Shown: positions 44,229 through 52,912 of the stretch, piece after piece
Numbering within the stretch: the stretch's first letter is position 1
How the letters are laid out: every line of letters begins with the position of its first letter
Assembly: GCF_030161435.1 (NCBI RefSeq)
Contig: NZ_BSSV01000007.1
Span: forward strand, 215,072 to 279,071
From: Thalassotalea loyana
GTDB taxonomy: Bacteria > Pseudomonadota > Gammaproteobacteria > Enterobacterales > Alteromonadaceae
Direction: 5' to 3'
DNA length: 64,000 nucleotides
Program-made: the position numbers and the translations under genes
Notes under the pieces: model-generated
The model's database searches: none
Told to the model about the DNA's origin: nothing
The model's input: the letters and a program-made list of their open reading frames with translations, nothing else

Positions 44229-44917
44229 TGGTTAGCGTACGTCTAAAAGAAACCGTTAATATGAACAAGTTAGCGGTTTCGAATCTCACACTCAACATTA
44301 GAACTTGGCTTCGCTCTGCGCTAGCCAAGCGTATTTTTAGTGTTTGTCGTTGGCTACATATCTATATTTCTTGTGCGTTATTTTCTCTGTTACTTTTTTT
44401 CTGCATTACCGGTATCACTCTCAATCATCCAGATTGGGCAAAGAGTAACGAATCAAAGCTAACGACGATTGAATTGCCGAGTAAATTCACACTCGATGAT
44501 ACTTCTGAGTATCCGCTAAAAGGCTTACAGACCTTCATTGAGAAGAAATCAGGACTAACAACACCCAGAAGCATCGACGTAGCACTCGAGGTGGGTGAAA
44601 TCACCTTTGATTACCCATTACCGGCAGGCTATGCCTTTGTAACTGTAATGTTAAACGAGCAAATCATTGAGATTGAGCATACTCAGGGCGATACCTTGGC
44701 TTTGTTGAATGATTTACATAAAGGTCGACATAGTGGACTTACTTGGTTTTATCTTATTGATGTAACTGCATTTCTTATGGTGCTTTTTACCATCACAGGC
44801 ATTGTCATTCTACTTCAAAACGCCAAACACCGCCGAAAAGCGCTCGTTTTACTGTTGCTCGGAAGTCTAACGCCAATGGCGGTTTATCTCGCAGCTGTTC
44901 CTCGATATTTACTTTAA
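44228..44917 (+). CDS. PepSY-associated transmembrane protein
   Basis: This 229-residue inner-membrane protein has a hydrophobic helix at about 45-70 (RWLHIYISCALFSLLLFFCITGITLNHPDWA, the PepSY_TM signature with a haem- or metal-ligand His), a periplasmic domain with a PepSY-like VEIEHTQGDTLALLNDLHKGRHSG, and two further helices at the C terminus. Relatives such as FoxB/PiuB reduce ferric siderophores after uptake. It starts within the stop of the TonB receptor (TAATG), so coupling is likely; an ATG at 44261 is an alternative. It is part of an iron operon. Confidence 0.85.
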   Translation: MVSVRLKETVNMNKLAVSNLTLNIRTWLRSALAKRIFSVCRWLHIYISCALFSLLLFFCITGITLNHPDWAKSNESKLTTIELPSKFTLDDTSEYPLKGLQTFIEKKSGLTTPRSIDVALEVGEITFDYPLPAGYAFVTVMLNEQIIEIEHTQGDTLALLNDLHKGRHSGLTWFYLIDVTAFLMVLFTITGIVILLQNAKHRRKALVLLLLGSLTPMAVYLAAVPRYLL

Positions 44918-44929
44918 CGGATAACCCAA

Positions 44930-45430
44930 ATGAATAAGTTTTTTCTCATCATATTTATCGGTCTGGGTTCAATGTGTTTCAGCCACATAGCTGGGGCTCA
45001 AACAATCAATATGACCGTCGAAATCCCAAAGATTACATCAAATCCTTACCATAAGCCTTACGTAGCTATTTGGCTTGAAACGCCGAAACGCGAGGGTGTG
45101 CATACGTTTGCGTTTTGGAAAGAACAACCAGACTGGTTTAAAGATTTACGCCAATGGTGGCGAAAAATAGGGCGAAAACGCTCGCCTAATTACGACGCAG
45201 TTACTGGGGCTACTAGAAAACCAGGTGTATATCATCTTATTTGGCATGGTCAGTTAGTTGACGGCCAACGATTACCTCCAGGTGAATACATTCTGCATTT
45301 TGAGTCCGTGCGTGAGCAAGGTAGTCGAGAGTATATCCGACAAAAAATTTACTACGGCCAAAATCGAATTCAACACTACGAGCTTCAAGGCAAAACGGAG
45401 CTCGGAAAAATCGTTATTTCAGTTAATTAA
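44930..45430 (+). CDS. DUF2271 domain periplasmic protein
   Basis: This 166-residue protein has a signal peptide ending AGAQ and the DUF2271 domain: KPYVAIWLETPKREGVHTFAFWKEQPDWFKDLRQWWRKIGR, then PDAVTGATRKPG-like DAVTGATRKPGVYHLIWHGQ and PPGEYILHFESVREQGSREY. It is expected in the periplasm. DUF2271 proteins co-occur with PepSY and DUF4198 proteins in iron-uptake operons; their activity is unknown. It follows PepSY by 12 bp. Confidence 0.87.
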   Translation: MNKFFLIIFIGLGSMCFSHIAGAQTINMTVEIPKITSNPYHKPYVAIWLETPKREGVHTFAFWKEQPDWFKDLRQWWRKIGRKRSPNYDAVTGATRKPGVYHLIWHGQLVDGQRLPPGEYILHFESVREQGSREYIRQKIYYGQNRIQHYELQGKTELGKIVISVN

Positions 45431-45445
45431 TACAAAGGAATTTAC

Positions 45446-46309
45446 ATGAAACTTGTGTTCAAAAACATCGCAACCTTATTGTGTGCTTCATCGCTAATGA
45501 TGCCAGTATTCACTCAAGCTCACGAGCGCTTTATGTTGCCTTCTCATACTCAGCTTTCTGGCGATAAAGCTCAGTCGGTGAGTATTATCTCAAGTATATC
45601 TAATGATATTTTCCATCCTGACAGACCTTTTGGTGATAGTGATACGGGTGCTGATGTTGGTGATCTAAAAACGTTATTCGATATGCTTGAACACCGAGTC
45701 ATTTCGCCAGATTTAACATTAACAACTGATACGCGATGGCAGGCGTTTAGTCGACTGTCTGTCGCAGACATCAAATTGACGAAGAGCGGTACCTATCGAG
45801 TATCACTTGTTCAACCTGATGTTCATATGACGACATTTAAGAAAGACGATGGTACGCACTCACGTCGTTTCGGAAAGCATCCATCACTACCTGACAATGT
45901 AACTGACGTAGTTCGCCGAACGACTATGTCTCGAGTTGAAACCTTTGTCACGTTAAATGAACCAAGTAATGCTGCAGTAAAGCCAACAGGCGTTGGCGTT
46001 GAACTTAGTGGCGACACTCATCCTAACGACTTGTTTGTCGGTGAAGCAGCTCAATTCAAATTGCTGTTTAACGGTAAAACATTAAAAACACCAGCCAAAG
46101 TTAAAGTTATTAAAGGTGGCACTCGTCATCGAAATGAACGAAATGAATTAAACATCGATGTTGCAAACGATGGCTCTTTTTCCTTTACACCGCAGTCCGC
46201 TGGCTTCTACTTTCTAGCCGCGTCGACGATGGAAAACATTGAGCAACCAGCAGAAATGGATGTAAAGCACTACAGCTTGTATTTAACCTTGGAAGTCTTT
46301 CCACAGTAA
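45446..46309 (+). CDS. DUF4198 domain periplasmic protein
   Basis: This 287-residue protein has a signal peptide ending TQAHERF, where HERFMLPSHT is the usual start of mature DUF4198 proteins (metal-binding His is possible). The central stretch DIKLTKSGTYRVSLVQ and the C-terminal FSFTPQSAGFYFLAAS are beta-rich Ig-like segments. DUF4198 proteins are found with nickel, cobalt and iron TonB systems. AAAGGA lies six bases before the ATG. It follows DUF2271 by 15 bp and precedes TonB receptor 4 by 66 bp, all on one strand. Confidence 0.86.
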   Translation: MKLVFKNIATLLCASSLMMPVFTQAHERFMLPSHTQLSGDKAQSVSIISSISNDIFHPDRPFGDSDTGADVGDLKTLFDMLEHRVISPDLTLTTDTRWQAFSRLSVADIKLTKSGTYRVSLVQPDVHMTTFKKDDGTHSRRFGKHPSLPDNVTDVVRRTTMSRVETFVTLNEPSNAAVKPTGVGVELSGDTHPNDLFVGEAAQFKLLFNGKTLKTPAKVKVIKGGTRHRNERNELNIDVANDGSFSFTPQSAGFYFLAASTMENIEQPAEMDVKHYSLYLTLEVFPQ

Positions 46310-46375
46310 TCACAAAAGCCGTTTCACTCTTGGCTTGAGTCATCTTAGTGAAACAAACATTAACCATAAAACATA

Positions 46376-48727
46376 ATGAAAACAATGAAATATAATAAAG
46401 TAGCAGCGAGCCTATTATTTGCTTTGGGTACAGCATCAAACATGGCTTTAGCAGACGAGATGCCAGACGAAAACATTGAAACGATTGTCGTCACAGGACA
46501 AAAAATTGACCGTTCGTTAAAAGATACGCCCAATAGTGTTGCGGTGATGACATCAAGTGAACTTGAAAAGTTAAATGTTCAAAATATGGCGGATATTTAC
46601 AACTATATTCCTAATGTATCAGGTGAGTTTAATCAAGGCTTCACCATCCGCGGTATTAATGCATTTAATGTATCCGGAGGTGGTAATAGCTTCTTAACCA
46701 GCATGTACTTGGACGGTGCTCCGCTACCATATCGTGTAGTACGTGGGGGGGCGCTGTCGGTTTGGGATCTTGCACAAGTAGAAGTTTTTCGCGGTCCTCA
46801 GTCTACGCTACAAGGCCGCAATGCACTTGCGGGTGCGATTATGTTGAGAACACAGGATCCAATGTATGAGTATGATGCTAAAGGCAAAATTACGTTGGGT
46901 GAAAACGGCCAACAGGAGTTTGCTGTAGCGGGTGGTGGCGCGATTGTTGAAGACATGTTGGCATTTCGTGTTGCTATTGAAGATAAAAGCTTTGATGGTG
47001 ATATTCAAAATACTACGCGTGATAGCGGTGCAAATTATCAGGAAAGCCAAACGGTTAGAGGAAAACTCTTGTTTGAGCCAACGGATACGTTCGATGCGTT
47101 GCTAACCGTTACTAGTACTGATGCAGAATACGGTCCTGAATGGGTATTGTATAACTATGGGGAAGATCCATTTCAGCGCACGGTATGGAATAACACGCAT
47201 ATTTTTGAAAAAACCGAAACTGATCTAATCAATTTAGAGATGTCATGGGAAGTAAATGACACCTGGACGTTTGATTCGATTACCACATACAGTGACAGTG
47301 AGTATCGTTATAATTGGGATGGTGATATGACGCCTGAACAAATTGTTGAAGATAATCGTTATGTTCGAAATGACGAGACCATGAGTCAGGAGTTTCGCCT
47401 AATTTTTGAGTCGGATAGCCTGCAAGCGGTAACCGGTATTTATTTCTCAACCTTAGATGTAGACGATCAAGCTTACGGAGAACGATTTTTAACCTTTGCT
47501 GATCTTGGTTTACCTTCACTAGAGGTCTTATTAACAGCGCCACCACAATTTGGTGGTTTTGGCTTACCTGCGGAATATGCGGCACTCGTTGTTCCGTTAT
47601 ATCCAGACATCGATCCTGTTGTTCTGGGGTTGGATTCTAGCGTCGAACAAGCGGTAGAGACTTTTGCTATTTACACTGATCTAACATGGCAGCTAACCGA
47701 GCAATTGGACGTTTTAGCAGGTCTAAGATTTGATAAAGAAACACAAAAAAATAGTTCGTATGCTAATTACACTATTAATAACACCATGCCTAATCCTGCA
47801 TCGGTTCCTGCACCTCTAGATCAAGTTGTCGCCGGTATTAACGGTACGTTAAATGGCATGGCTGCAGCCGCATCAGGTGTAGAGCCAGAGGCAGAAGCTG
47901 ATTTTGACGCTTGGCTACCTAAATTAGGATTGAGTTATCATCTTAATGATGATGTTACGACGAGTTTCATTTACCAGCGAGGTTATCGCTCTGGTGGTGT
48001 CGGCACAAACATCGCGCAGCAACAAATTTACACCTACGATCCTGAATATACAGACAACTATGAGCTCTCTTTCCGATCAGTTTGGCAGAACGGGAAGGTA
48101 ATGTTCAACACGAATATTTTCTATACCCAATGGACAGATCAACAAATTTCGATCCAGTTATCTTCAGCAAGTTTCGACAACGAAACGGTTAACGCTGGTG
48201 AATCAAATATCAAGGGCTTTGAGTCTGAACTGTTTTATTACCCGAGCGACCAGTTATCTATTGTGGCAGGTGTTGGTCTAGCAAAAACACAATTCGATAA
48301 GTTTGAGTATACGGTTCAATCCACGGGAGAAGTGAAAGATCTCGCTGGCCGATCGTTTGCCGACTCTCCTGAGTGGACAGCGAATATAGCTGCAAGCTAT
48401 GACTTTGGAAATGGTTTTACTATAGGCGCTAATGCGAATTATAAAGGTGAAAGCTTTACTTATCTTGATCCTGAAACGTCGCTTGATTCAGCAAAACTCG
48501 CCATTGATAGCGATCCAAAGAATGACAGTCGAATTCTGATTAATGCAAACGCAGGGTATGAGTGGGATAACTATCAAGTTCGTATTGATGCGAGCAATTT
48601 ACTTGATGAAGAGTATATCACGGGATATTTCTCAGAAGCGGATAGCTTAGGAAATGCCGATAGTTATGGACAACATAATATTGGACGTTCGCGTCATATT
48701 AGCGTGTCGTTTTTTGCGCAATTTTAG
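46376..48727 (+). CDS. TonB-dependent receptor 4 (iron-complex type)
   Basis: This 783-residue receptor has a signal peptide ending NMALA, a TonB-box-like IETIVVTG, a plug with SVAVMTSSELEKLNVQNMADIYNYIPNVSG and VEVFRGPQSTLQGRNALAGAIMLRTQDP, and a barrel ending HISVSFFAQF. The plug and the GPQSTLQGRNALAG turn are of the FecA/IroN-like iron-receptor group. It lies last in the run receptor 3, PepSY, DUF2271, DUF4198, receptor 4, so it is probably also iron regulated. No strong ribosome site precedes 46376; a second ATG is at 46385. Confidence 0.9.
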   Translation: MKTMKYNKVAASLLFALGTASNMALADEMPDENIETIVVTGQKIDRSLKDTPNSVAVMTSSELEKLNVQNMADIYNYIPNVSGEFNQGFTIRGINAFNVSGGGNSFLTSMYLDGAPLPYRVVRGGALSVWDLAQVEVFRGPQSTLQGRNALAGAIMLRTQDPMYEYDAKGKITLGENGQQEFAVAGGGAIVEDMLAFRVAIEDKSFDGDIQNTTRDSGANYQESQTVRGKLLFEPTDTFDALLTVTSTDAEYGPEWVLYNYGEDPFQRTVWNNTHIFEKTETDLINLEMSWEVNDTWTFDSITTYSDSEYRYNWDGDMTPEQIVEDNRYVRNDETMSQEFRLIFESDSLQAVTGIYFSTLDVDDQAYGERFLTFADLGLPSLEVLLTAPPQFGGFGLPAEYAALVVPLYPDIDPVVLGLDSSVEQAVETFAIYTDLTWQLTEQLDVLAGLRFDKETQKNSSYANYTINNTMPNPASVPAPLDQVVAGINGTLNGMAAAASGVEPEAEADFDAWLPKLGLSYHLNDDVTTSFIYQRGYRSGGVGTNIAQQQIYTYDPEYTDNYELSFRSVWQNGKVMFNTNIFYTQWTDQQISIQLSSASFDNETVNAGESNIKGFESELFYYPSDQLSIVAGVGLAKTQFDKFEYTVQSTGEVKDLAGRSFADSPEWTANIAASYDFGNGFTIGANANYKGESFTYLDPETSLDSAKLAIDSDPKNDSRILINANAGYEWDNYQVRIDASNLLDEEYITGYFSEADSLGNADSYGQHNIGRSRHISVSFFAQF

Positions 48728-48757
48728 TAGGAAGTAACTGGTTAAGTATCAAGAGGG

Positions 48758-48785
48758 TGTGCCGTAGCCAAATGGCTATGGCACA
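48758..48785. terminator. Convergent hairpin after TonB receptor 4
   Basis: TGTGCCGTAGCC and GGCTATGGCACA form a 12-bp stem with one G-T pair and an AAAT loop, between two convergent genes. There is no T-run, so termination may be inefficient. Confidence 0.55.
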
Positions 48786-48800
48786 TATGATAGACAAGGA

Positions 48801-49295
48801 TTAGATACCGGCAGCGCTTTTTACTTGGTTAAAATGCTCAAGAACTTCTTCTAACTCATCAGCCATTTGTTGACGTGTTTGTTTAGTATCTTGTTGTGTC
48901 TTACCAATAACCGCCATGGTCGCTGGGTGAACAAGTAAATCTTTCGCGTGATAGCATTTAGCCGATTTTACGGCAGGTAGCTTACCATCAGCGTGATAGT
49001 CCTTTTCAATATCCTCTAGTGACAATGATGTCATCTTGTTTGACGCGCCTAAGGCTGCTGTGAGGTAACCCTTGCAAATAGGGTGTTGCTCAATAAAAGC
49101 AGGAATTAATTGAGTAGAAAGTTGAGTTAACTCAATGCTTTGCTTGGTTAATTTATCGAGTGGTGCAGTTTTTACTGTTTTTGAGATGTTGGTTGCCAGC
49201 GTTTCATACTGGTCCCAATGATCTGTTTCATGTGCACTAGCTGAATAGCTCGCGCATGCAATAAGTGGAAGTAAAAGCAAAGCAGGTTTTTTCAT
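48801..49295 (-). CDS. Unrecognised exported helical protein near the iron operon
   Basis: I do not recognise this 164-residue protein. It has a signal peptide (mature end near SASAHETDHWDQYE), then predicted helices rich in Lys, Gln and Leu. Two cysteines, in HPICKGYL and SAKCYHAKDL, could form a disulphide, and six or so histidines (HETDH, DYHADG, CYHAKDLLVHP) suggest metal binding. It is divergent from the DUF3649-PepSY-DUF3325 operon and convergent with TonB receptor 4, so it sits inside the iron island. A periplasmic role in metal handling is a guess. Confidence 0.65.
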   Translation of the reverse strand: MKKPALLLLPLIACASYSASAHETDHWDQYETLATNISKTVKTAPLDKLTKQSIELTQLSTQLIPAFIEQHPICKGYLTAALGASNKMTSLSLEDIEKDYHADGKLPAVKSAKCYHAKDLLVHPATMAVIGKTQQDTKQTRQQMADELEEVLEHFNQVKSAAGI

Positions 49296-49442
49296 TGTCT
49301 GTCCTTAAATAATTTATTTGCTCTCATTGTTACGACTATGAGTAGCGTTTGAGATTGATACTATAACGATTATTTCAACAAATAAAAACAATTATCATTT
49401 GTATTTGATGTGAAGAATTTAAAAAAACAGGAAGTGAGACTA

Positions 49443-49739
49443 ATGACTGATACCACTCAAAATACTCGGGCGAGTGTTTTTACCTCAATTAAAAGCAGGA
49501 ACATTGCTGGCGTGTTAATGGCCTTTATCACCTGTGTCATTTTAATTCCAGGAATGACAACCTATTTACCGTTTAGTGCTGCGGATCAAATTGCAGTACC
49601 TATTTTATTATTTCCATTTATTTGGACAGGGCTATGCCTTTATTGCTACATGGCAGACAAAGCATGGAAACCTTGGGCATTAATGTTAGCACTATGTTTT
49701 AGTCATGGTGCGTTGTCATATATAGCGCTAGCAGGTTAA
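49443..49739 (+). CDS. DUF3649-type small membrane protein
   Basis: This 98-residue protein has three hydrophobic helices (NIAGVLMAFITCVILIPGM, IAVPILLFPFIWTGLCLYC, ALMLALCFSHGALSYIAL). Its size and place directly before a PepSY gene and a DUF3325-like gene match the DUF3649-PepSY-DUF3325 operon that accompanies TonB receptors for iron in Shewanella and Pseudomonas. Function is unknown. The ATG at 49443 follows an AGGAAG/GTGAG site; a GTG at 49410 is less likely. The stop is 2 bp before the PepSY start. Confidence 0.72.
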   Translation: MTDTTQNTRASVFTSIKSRNIAGVLMAFITCVILIPGMTTYLPFSAADQIAVPILLFPFIWTGLCLYCYMADKAWKPWALMLALCFSHGALSYIALAG

Positions 49740-49741
49740 TT

Positions 49742-51406
49742 ATGAAAAGTAAGTCGATTAAAAAACTTTATACACTGCATAGTTGGGTCGGTATTATTAC
49801 CGGAATTTTATTGTTTGTTATTGCATTTACTGGTGCGGTATCAGTCTTTGGTAGACCAGAAATCAAGCTTTGGGCAAATCCAGAGATTCGTGCGCTTGCA
49901 CCTGTCGATACAGTGAAAATAGAACGTTTAATTGAAGAGTATTCACATAAAGTTCCTGAGCATTACAAAGAAGAAATCTTAGTATTTTTGCCTGGCGTGC
50001 GTTCATCAACTCGATTATTCATCATGTTTGAGTCTCACCACGGTGATCCAGTTGATGAGAGTAAACTGGCCGAAGGAGAAAAGCCAAAACGAAACCCACC
50101 CGTTGCTACGATTTATGAGTTTGATCCGAATACTTATGAATACGTCTCTGAAAAAACAGGCTTAGTTGAAGAACTATTTGCCAACAGTCAATATGACATG
50201 GCTGAATTTATCGTAGGTTTTCATGCTGATTTGCATATGGGGCGACCAATAGGTTTGCTAACGACAGGCGTTTTAGGTCTAACAATGATGCTTTCGATCG
50301 TTACTGGGATATTTATCCATCGAAAGATTCTTGCGCAGTTCTTTACTTTTAGACCTCGAAAAAGTTACAGCTTAATGCTTAACGATAGTCACAAAGCTAT
50401 CGGGGTTTGGGGGTTATTGTTTAACTCTGTTATTGCATTTACTGGTGCCTTTCTTGGCTTAGCTATCGTCGTATTAGTACCTGCGGCGGCATTTGTCAGT
50501 TTTGGTGGTGATCAAGATAAATTGATTGAGACTTTTACTGCTGTACCTGAGCCAATTATTCAAAATATTGCTCAACCAACGGCAGTATCAACAGCATTAT
50601 CACATGCTTTAACAATTGACGAAGAAACTAAGGTAAACACCATTACGATTATGGGGTATGGAGATAAGTCAGCTGCAATGTATTTTGGTGTTACAGGAGG
50701 CGACGCTATGGCGGCACAAACGGCTGTATATAATGCGAGCGGTGAATTCCAACAAATCTACAGTAACTTCGCTCGTATTGAAGGGTATACCGGTGCCATA
50801 TTAGACGTTATGTTTCCACTTCACTTTGGTAATTTTGGCGGTATATTTGTGAAAATTATCTGGGCTGTTCTAGGCCTAGGCACCGCATTACTGCCATTAA
50901 CAGGTTTGATGTTATGGATGGAACGTGGTGTTAATGCAGCTAATCCAAAATATTCAATGCAAACTTATCAACGATTTAACCGACTCATTGTTGGTGGTTG
51001 TGGTGGTATCGTTGTGGCCACATTCTTACTATTCCCTGCCAATGCGTTTTTAAAATACATTATGGTGGTTGACAATGTTGGCTCTGCGATTTGGTGGCCA
51101 TTCTTTGGTAGCTGGTTATTAACGATATTGTGGGCATTTGTGATGCCATGTGAGAAAAAAGTTGCAAAGCAAATCGCTTATTTAACTTCAGCTATTTTAA
51201 TGTCGGTTTTCCCAATTGATATATTGATGACGGGAAGTGCTCTATTTACCCAATTAACTGAAGGGCAAATGATTGCATTAGGTATTGATTTAGGGTGTTT
51301 TGCAATGGGTTTTTACTTAATAAAAGTAGTGAAAAAGTTTGATAAGGTAAAGTCAGAAAAAACAGTTGAACCAAGCACTACGACAATTGTACAGGAGAGT
51401 GTATAA
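49742..51406 (+). CDS. PepSY domain inner-membrane protein (siderophore reductase-like)
   Basis: This 554-residue protein has the full PepSY_TM layout: helix 1 with LYTLHSWVGIITGILLFVIAFTGAVSVF, a periplasmic domain (about 40-190) ending in FHADLHMGRPIGLLTTGVLG, further helices at about 180-200 and 215-250 (LNDSHKAIGVWGLLFNSVIAFTGAFL), a second periplasmic segment with MFPLHFGNFGGIFVKIIWAVLGLGTALLPLTGLMLW, and three or more C-terminal helices. Repeated His residues at helix starts are probable haem ligands. Relatives reduce ferric siderophores. It is flanked by DUF3649 and DUF3325-type genes with almost no spacing. Confidence 0.88.
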   Translation: MKSKSIKKLYTLHSWVGIITGILLFVIAFTGAVSVFGRPEIKLWANPEIRALAPVDTVKIERLIEEYSHKVPEHYKEEILVFLPGVRSSTRLFIMFESHHGDPVDESKLAEGEKPKRNPPVATIYEFDPNTYEYVSEKTGLVEELFANSQYDMAEFIVGFHADLHMGRPIGLLTTGVLGLTMMLSIVTGIFIHRKILAQFFTFRPRKSYSLMLNDSHKAIGVWGLLFNSVIAFTGAFLGLAIVVLVPAAAFVSFGGDQDKLIETFTAVPEPIIQNIAQPTAVSTALSHALTIDEETKVNTITIMGYGDKSAAMYFGVTGGDAMAAQTAVYNASGEFQQIYSNFARIEGYTGAILDVMFPLHFGNFGGIFVKIIWAVLGLGTALLPLTGLMLWMERGVNAANPKYSMQTYQRFNRLIVGGCGGIVVATFLLFPANAFLKYIMVVDNVGSAIWWPFFGSWLLTILWAFVMPCEKKVAKQIAYLTSAILMSVFPIDILMTGSALFTQLTEGQMIALGIDLGCFAMGFYLIKVVKKFDKVKSEKTVEPSTTTIVQESV

Positions 51407-51637
51407 ATGATTTTGCTATCAATTGTAATTTCGTTATTAGGTGTTTACTTAATGCAAGATCATGGTGAGTTAACAACTAATAAGATCAAGCAGTTCTCTG
51501 CAACAGTAGCATTTATTGTATGTGGAATCGTATTGAGTATTGAATACGGCACACTACGTGGGGTATTCATTTTACTTGGATTAGTTAGTTTGGTTGGTAC
51601 CATGTTCACACTTTTAAGGTACAAATTTGCTAAGTAA
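51407..51637 (+). CDS. DUF3325-like small membrane protein
   Basis: This 76-residue protein has three hydrophobic segments (ILLSIVISLLGVYLM, ATVAFIVCGIVLSIEYG, GVFILLGLVSLVGTMFTLL), a length and position typical of DUF3325. It starts directly after the PepSY stop codon and ends the three-gene iron operon, followed by a terminator. Function unknown; likely assists the PepSY protein in the membrane. Confidence 0.72.
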   Translation: MILLSIVISLLGVYLMQDHGELTTNKIKQFSATVAFIVCGIVLSIEYGTLRGVFILLGLVSLVGTMFTLLRYKFAK

Positions 51638-51658
51638 CTTCACTTAACATTACTTGTC

Positions 51659-51686
51659 AAAAAGCCCCGATAATTCGGGGCTTTTT
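51659..51686 (+). terminator. Terminator of the DUF3649-PepSY-DUF3325 operon
   Basis: AAAAAGCCCCGA and TTCGGGGCTTTTT pair as a GC-rich stem with a 3-nt loop and a T-run; 22 bp past the stop. Confidence 0.9.
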
Positions 51687-51794
51687 ATTAGCTAACATAA
51701 AATAATTGTAGTGGTATTTCAAAAAGCTATGCAGGGTAAAGCGGTACCTTCTAATTTGGCTATACTTTAATGACCTAATTAGACTGGAGGTACC

Positions 51795-52142
51795 ATGAAA
51801 ACAAAATTTTTAGCCTTAAGTGTAATGATTTGTTCATCTGTGATTGCTGGTGATGATGTCCATCAAACTCACGACAACCATAAACATGCTCATGTAAAAA
51901 ACTGTGGTCATGCAGCGGAGTGGCATATTGATCATTTTGATTACAACCATGATGGGCATGATCATCATAGTCATTCAGGTCATATTCATGAAGCAACTAT
52001 AGATGTACACGATAACCACAAACATGGTCACAGTTTAGAGTGTGGTCACAAGAGTCGAGTCGTGAACGGGAGAACTGAATATCTACATGATGGTCATTGG
52101 CACCACCAACATGGTACACACTTCCACGAGACACACGATTAA
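51795..52142 (+). CDS. Secreted histidine-rich protein with duplicated CGH/HDGH module
   Basis: This 115-residue protein has a signal peptide (about residues 1-18) and a mature part in which nearly a third of residues are His. Two modules repeat: DNHKHAHVKNCGH...FDYNHDGHDHHSHSGHIHE and DNHKHGHSLECGH...TEYLHDGHWHHQHGTHFHE. The C-G-H, Y-x-HDGH and HxH-E elements align in order, so an internal duplication is clear. The pattern resembles small His-rich zinc-binding proteins of pseudomonads. Zinc or copper buffering in the periplasm is inferred. GGAGG lies 4 bases before the ATG, and a TATACT -10 is at about 51764. Confidence 0.8.
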   Translation: MKTKFLALSVMICSSVIAGDDVHQTHDNHKHAHVKNCGHAAEWHIDHFDYNHDGHDHHSHSGHIHEATIDVHDNHKHGHSLECGHKSRVVNGRTEYLHDGHWHHQHGTHFHETHD

Positions 52143-52210
52143 TTAAGTTAGGTGATAGGCCAAAGTACTTACCATCTCTTCAATTTATTTTGGCTTGTAC
52201 TTGTAATTTA

Positions 52211-52227
52211 ATAGACGATCGGTCTAT
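52211..52227. promoter_or_regulatory. TetR operator (AcuR/NemR type), upstream of the regulator gene
   Basis: ATAGACGATCGGTCTAT: arms ATAGAC and GTCTAT with GATCG between, 9 bp before the regulator start. An identical copy precedes the oxidoreductase gene. Confidence 0.88.
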
Positions 52228-52236
52228 TATGTTTGT

Positions 52237-52866
52237 ATGAATGATGTACAAAGTAAACCTCGTCGTGGACGACCACCTAAATCTGCCCAAAGTAGAGATA
52301 CTAGAGCGGAGTTAATTCGCAGTGGGCTAGAGCACTTAACCGAAATAGGTTTTGCGTCGGCGGGTATTGAAAAAATACTGAAGAAAGTAGGGGTACCTAA
52401 GGGCTCCTTCTACTTTTATTTTTCGAACAAAGAAGCGTTTGGGCATGCGGTGCTTGATAACTATGCCGCATATTTTGCAAAGAAGCTTGATAGCTGTTTG
52501 CTCAATACAAGTTATTCCCCATTAGAGCGAATTCATCACTTTGTTGAAGACGCAAAGCAAGGCATGGCTAGACATGAATTTAAGCGAGGTTGTTTAGTCG
52601 GCAATCTAGGACAGGAAGTCGAAATGCTACCAGAGAGCTTTCGTAGTCGGTTAATAGAAATTTTTGAGTCATGGCAAAGTCGTGTGGCTGCTTGCTTAGA
52701 AGAAGCTAAGCGACAGGGTGAGTTGTCTCAAGCAGCCGACAGTGCCTTGTTAGCCGAATTTTTCTGGACAGGTTGGGAAGGCGCAGTAAGTAGAGCAAAG
52801 TTAGAGCGAAGCGTGAAACCACTGGATAATTACTATCACTTTTTTATTCAAGGTTTAGCCAAGTAA
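52237..52866 (+). CDS. acuR: TetR family repressor, AcuR-like
   Basis: This 209-residue repressor has an N-terminal basic arm (KPRRGRPPKSAQSRDTR), a TetR helix-turn-helix (ELIRSGLEHLTEIGFASAGIEKILKKVGVPKGSFYFYFSNKEAF, about 25-70) and a helical ligand domain with FKRGCLVGNLGQEV, characteristic of the AcuR/NemR group. AcuR of Rhodobacter responds to acrylate and controls acuI. Here the same 17-bp operator lies before this gene and before the AcuI-like gene downstream, giving self-control and co-control. A reactive Cys in RGCLVGN may sense electrophiles. The symbol is by likeness and neighbour. Confidence 0.85.
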   Translation: MNDVQSKPRRGRPPKSAQSRDTRAELIRSGLEHLTEIGFASAGIEKILKKVGVPKGSFYFYFSNKEAFGHAVLDNYAAYFAKKLDSCLLNTSYSPLERIHHFVEDAKQGMARHEFKRGCLVGNLGQEVEMLPESFRSRLIEIFESWQSRVAACLEEAKRQGELSQAADSALLAEFFWTGWEGAVSRAKLERSVKPLDNYYHFFIQGLAK

Positions 52867-52882
52867 AATTTTTTAACTAATA

Positions 52883-52899
52883 ATAGACGATCGGTCTAT
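52883..52899. promoter_or_regulatory. TetR operator (AcuR/NemR type), upstream of acuI
   Basis: Exact second copy of ATAGACGATCGGTCTAT, 13 bp before the acuI start codon and overlapping its likely promoter. Confidence 0.9.
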
Positions 52900-52912
52900 A
52901 TTCGGAGAACAT

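Noticed and set aside
46321..46354. Inverted repeat GTTTCACT...AGTGAAAC between the DUF4198 gene and TonB receptor 4
   Set aside because: Arms are short with an 18-nt gap, no T-run and no known operator match.
49350..49405. Possible Fur box (ATTATCATTTGTATTTGA) before the DUF3649 operon
   Set aside because: Only about 12 of 18 positions agree with the tandem-hexamer consensus and there is no palindrome; suggestive given context but too weak to list.
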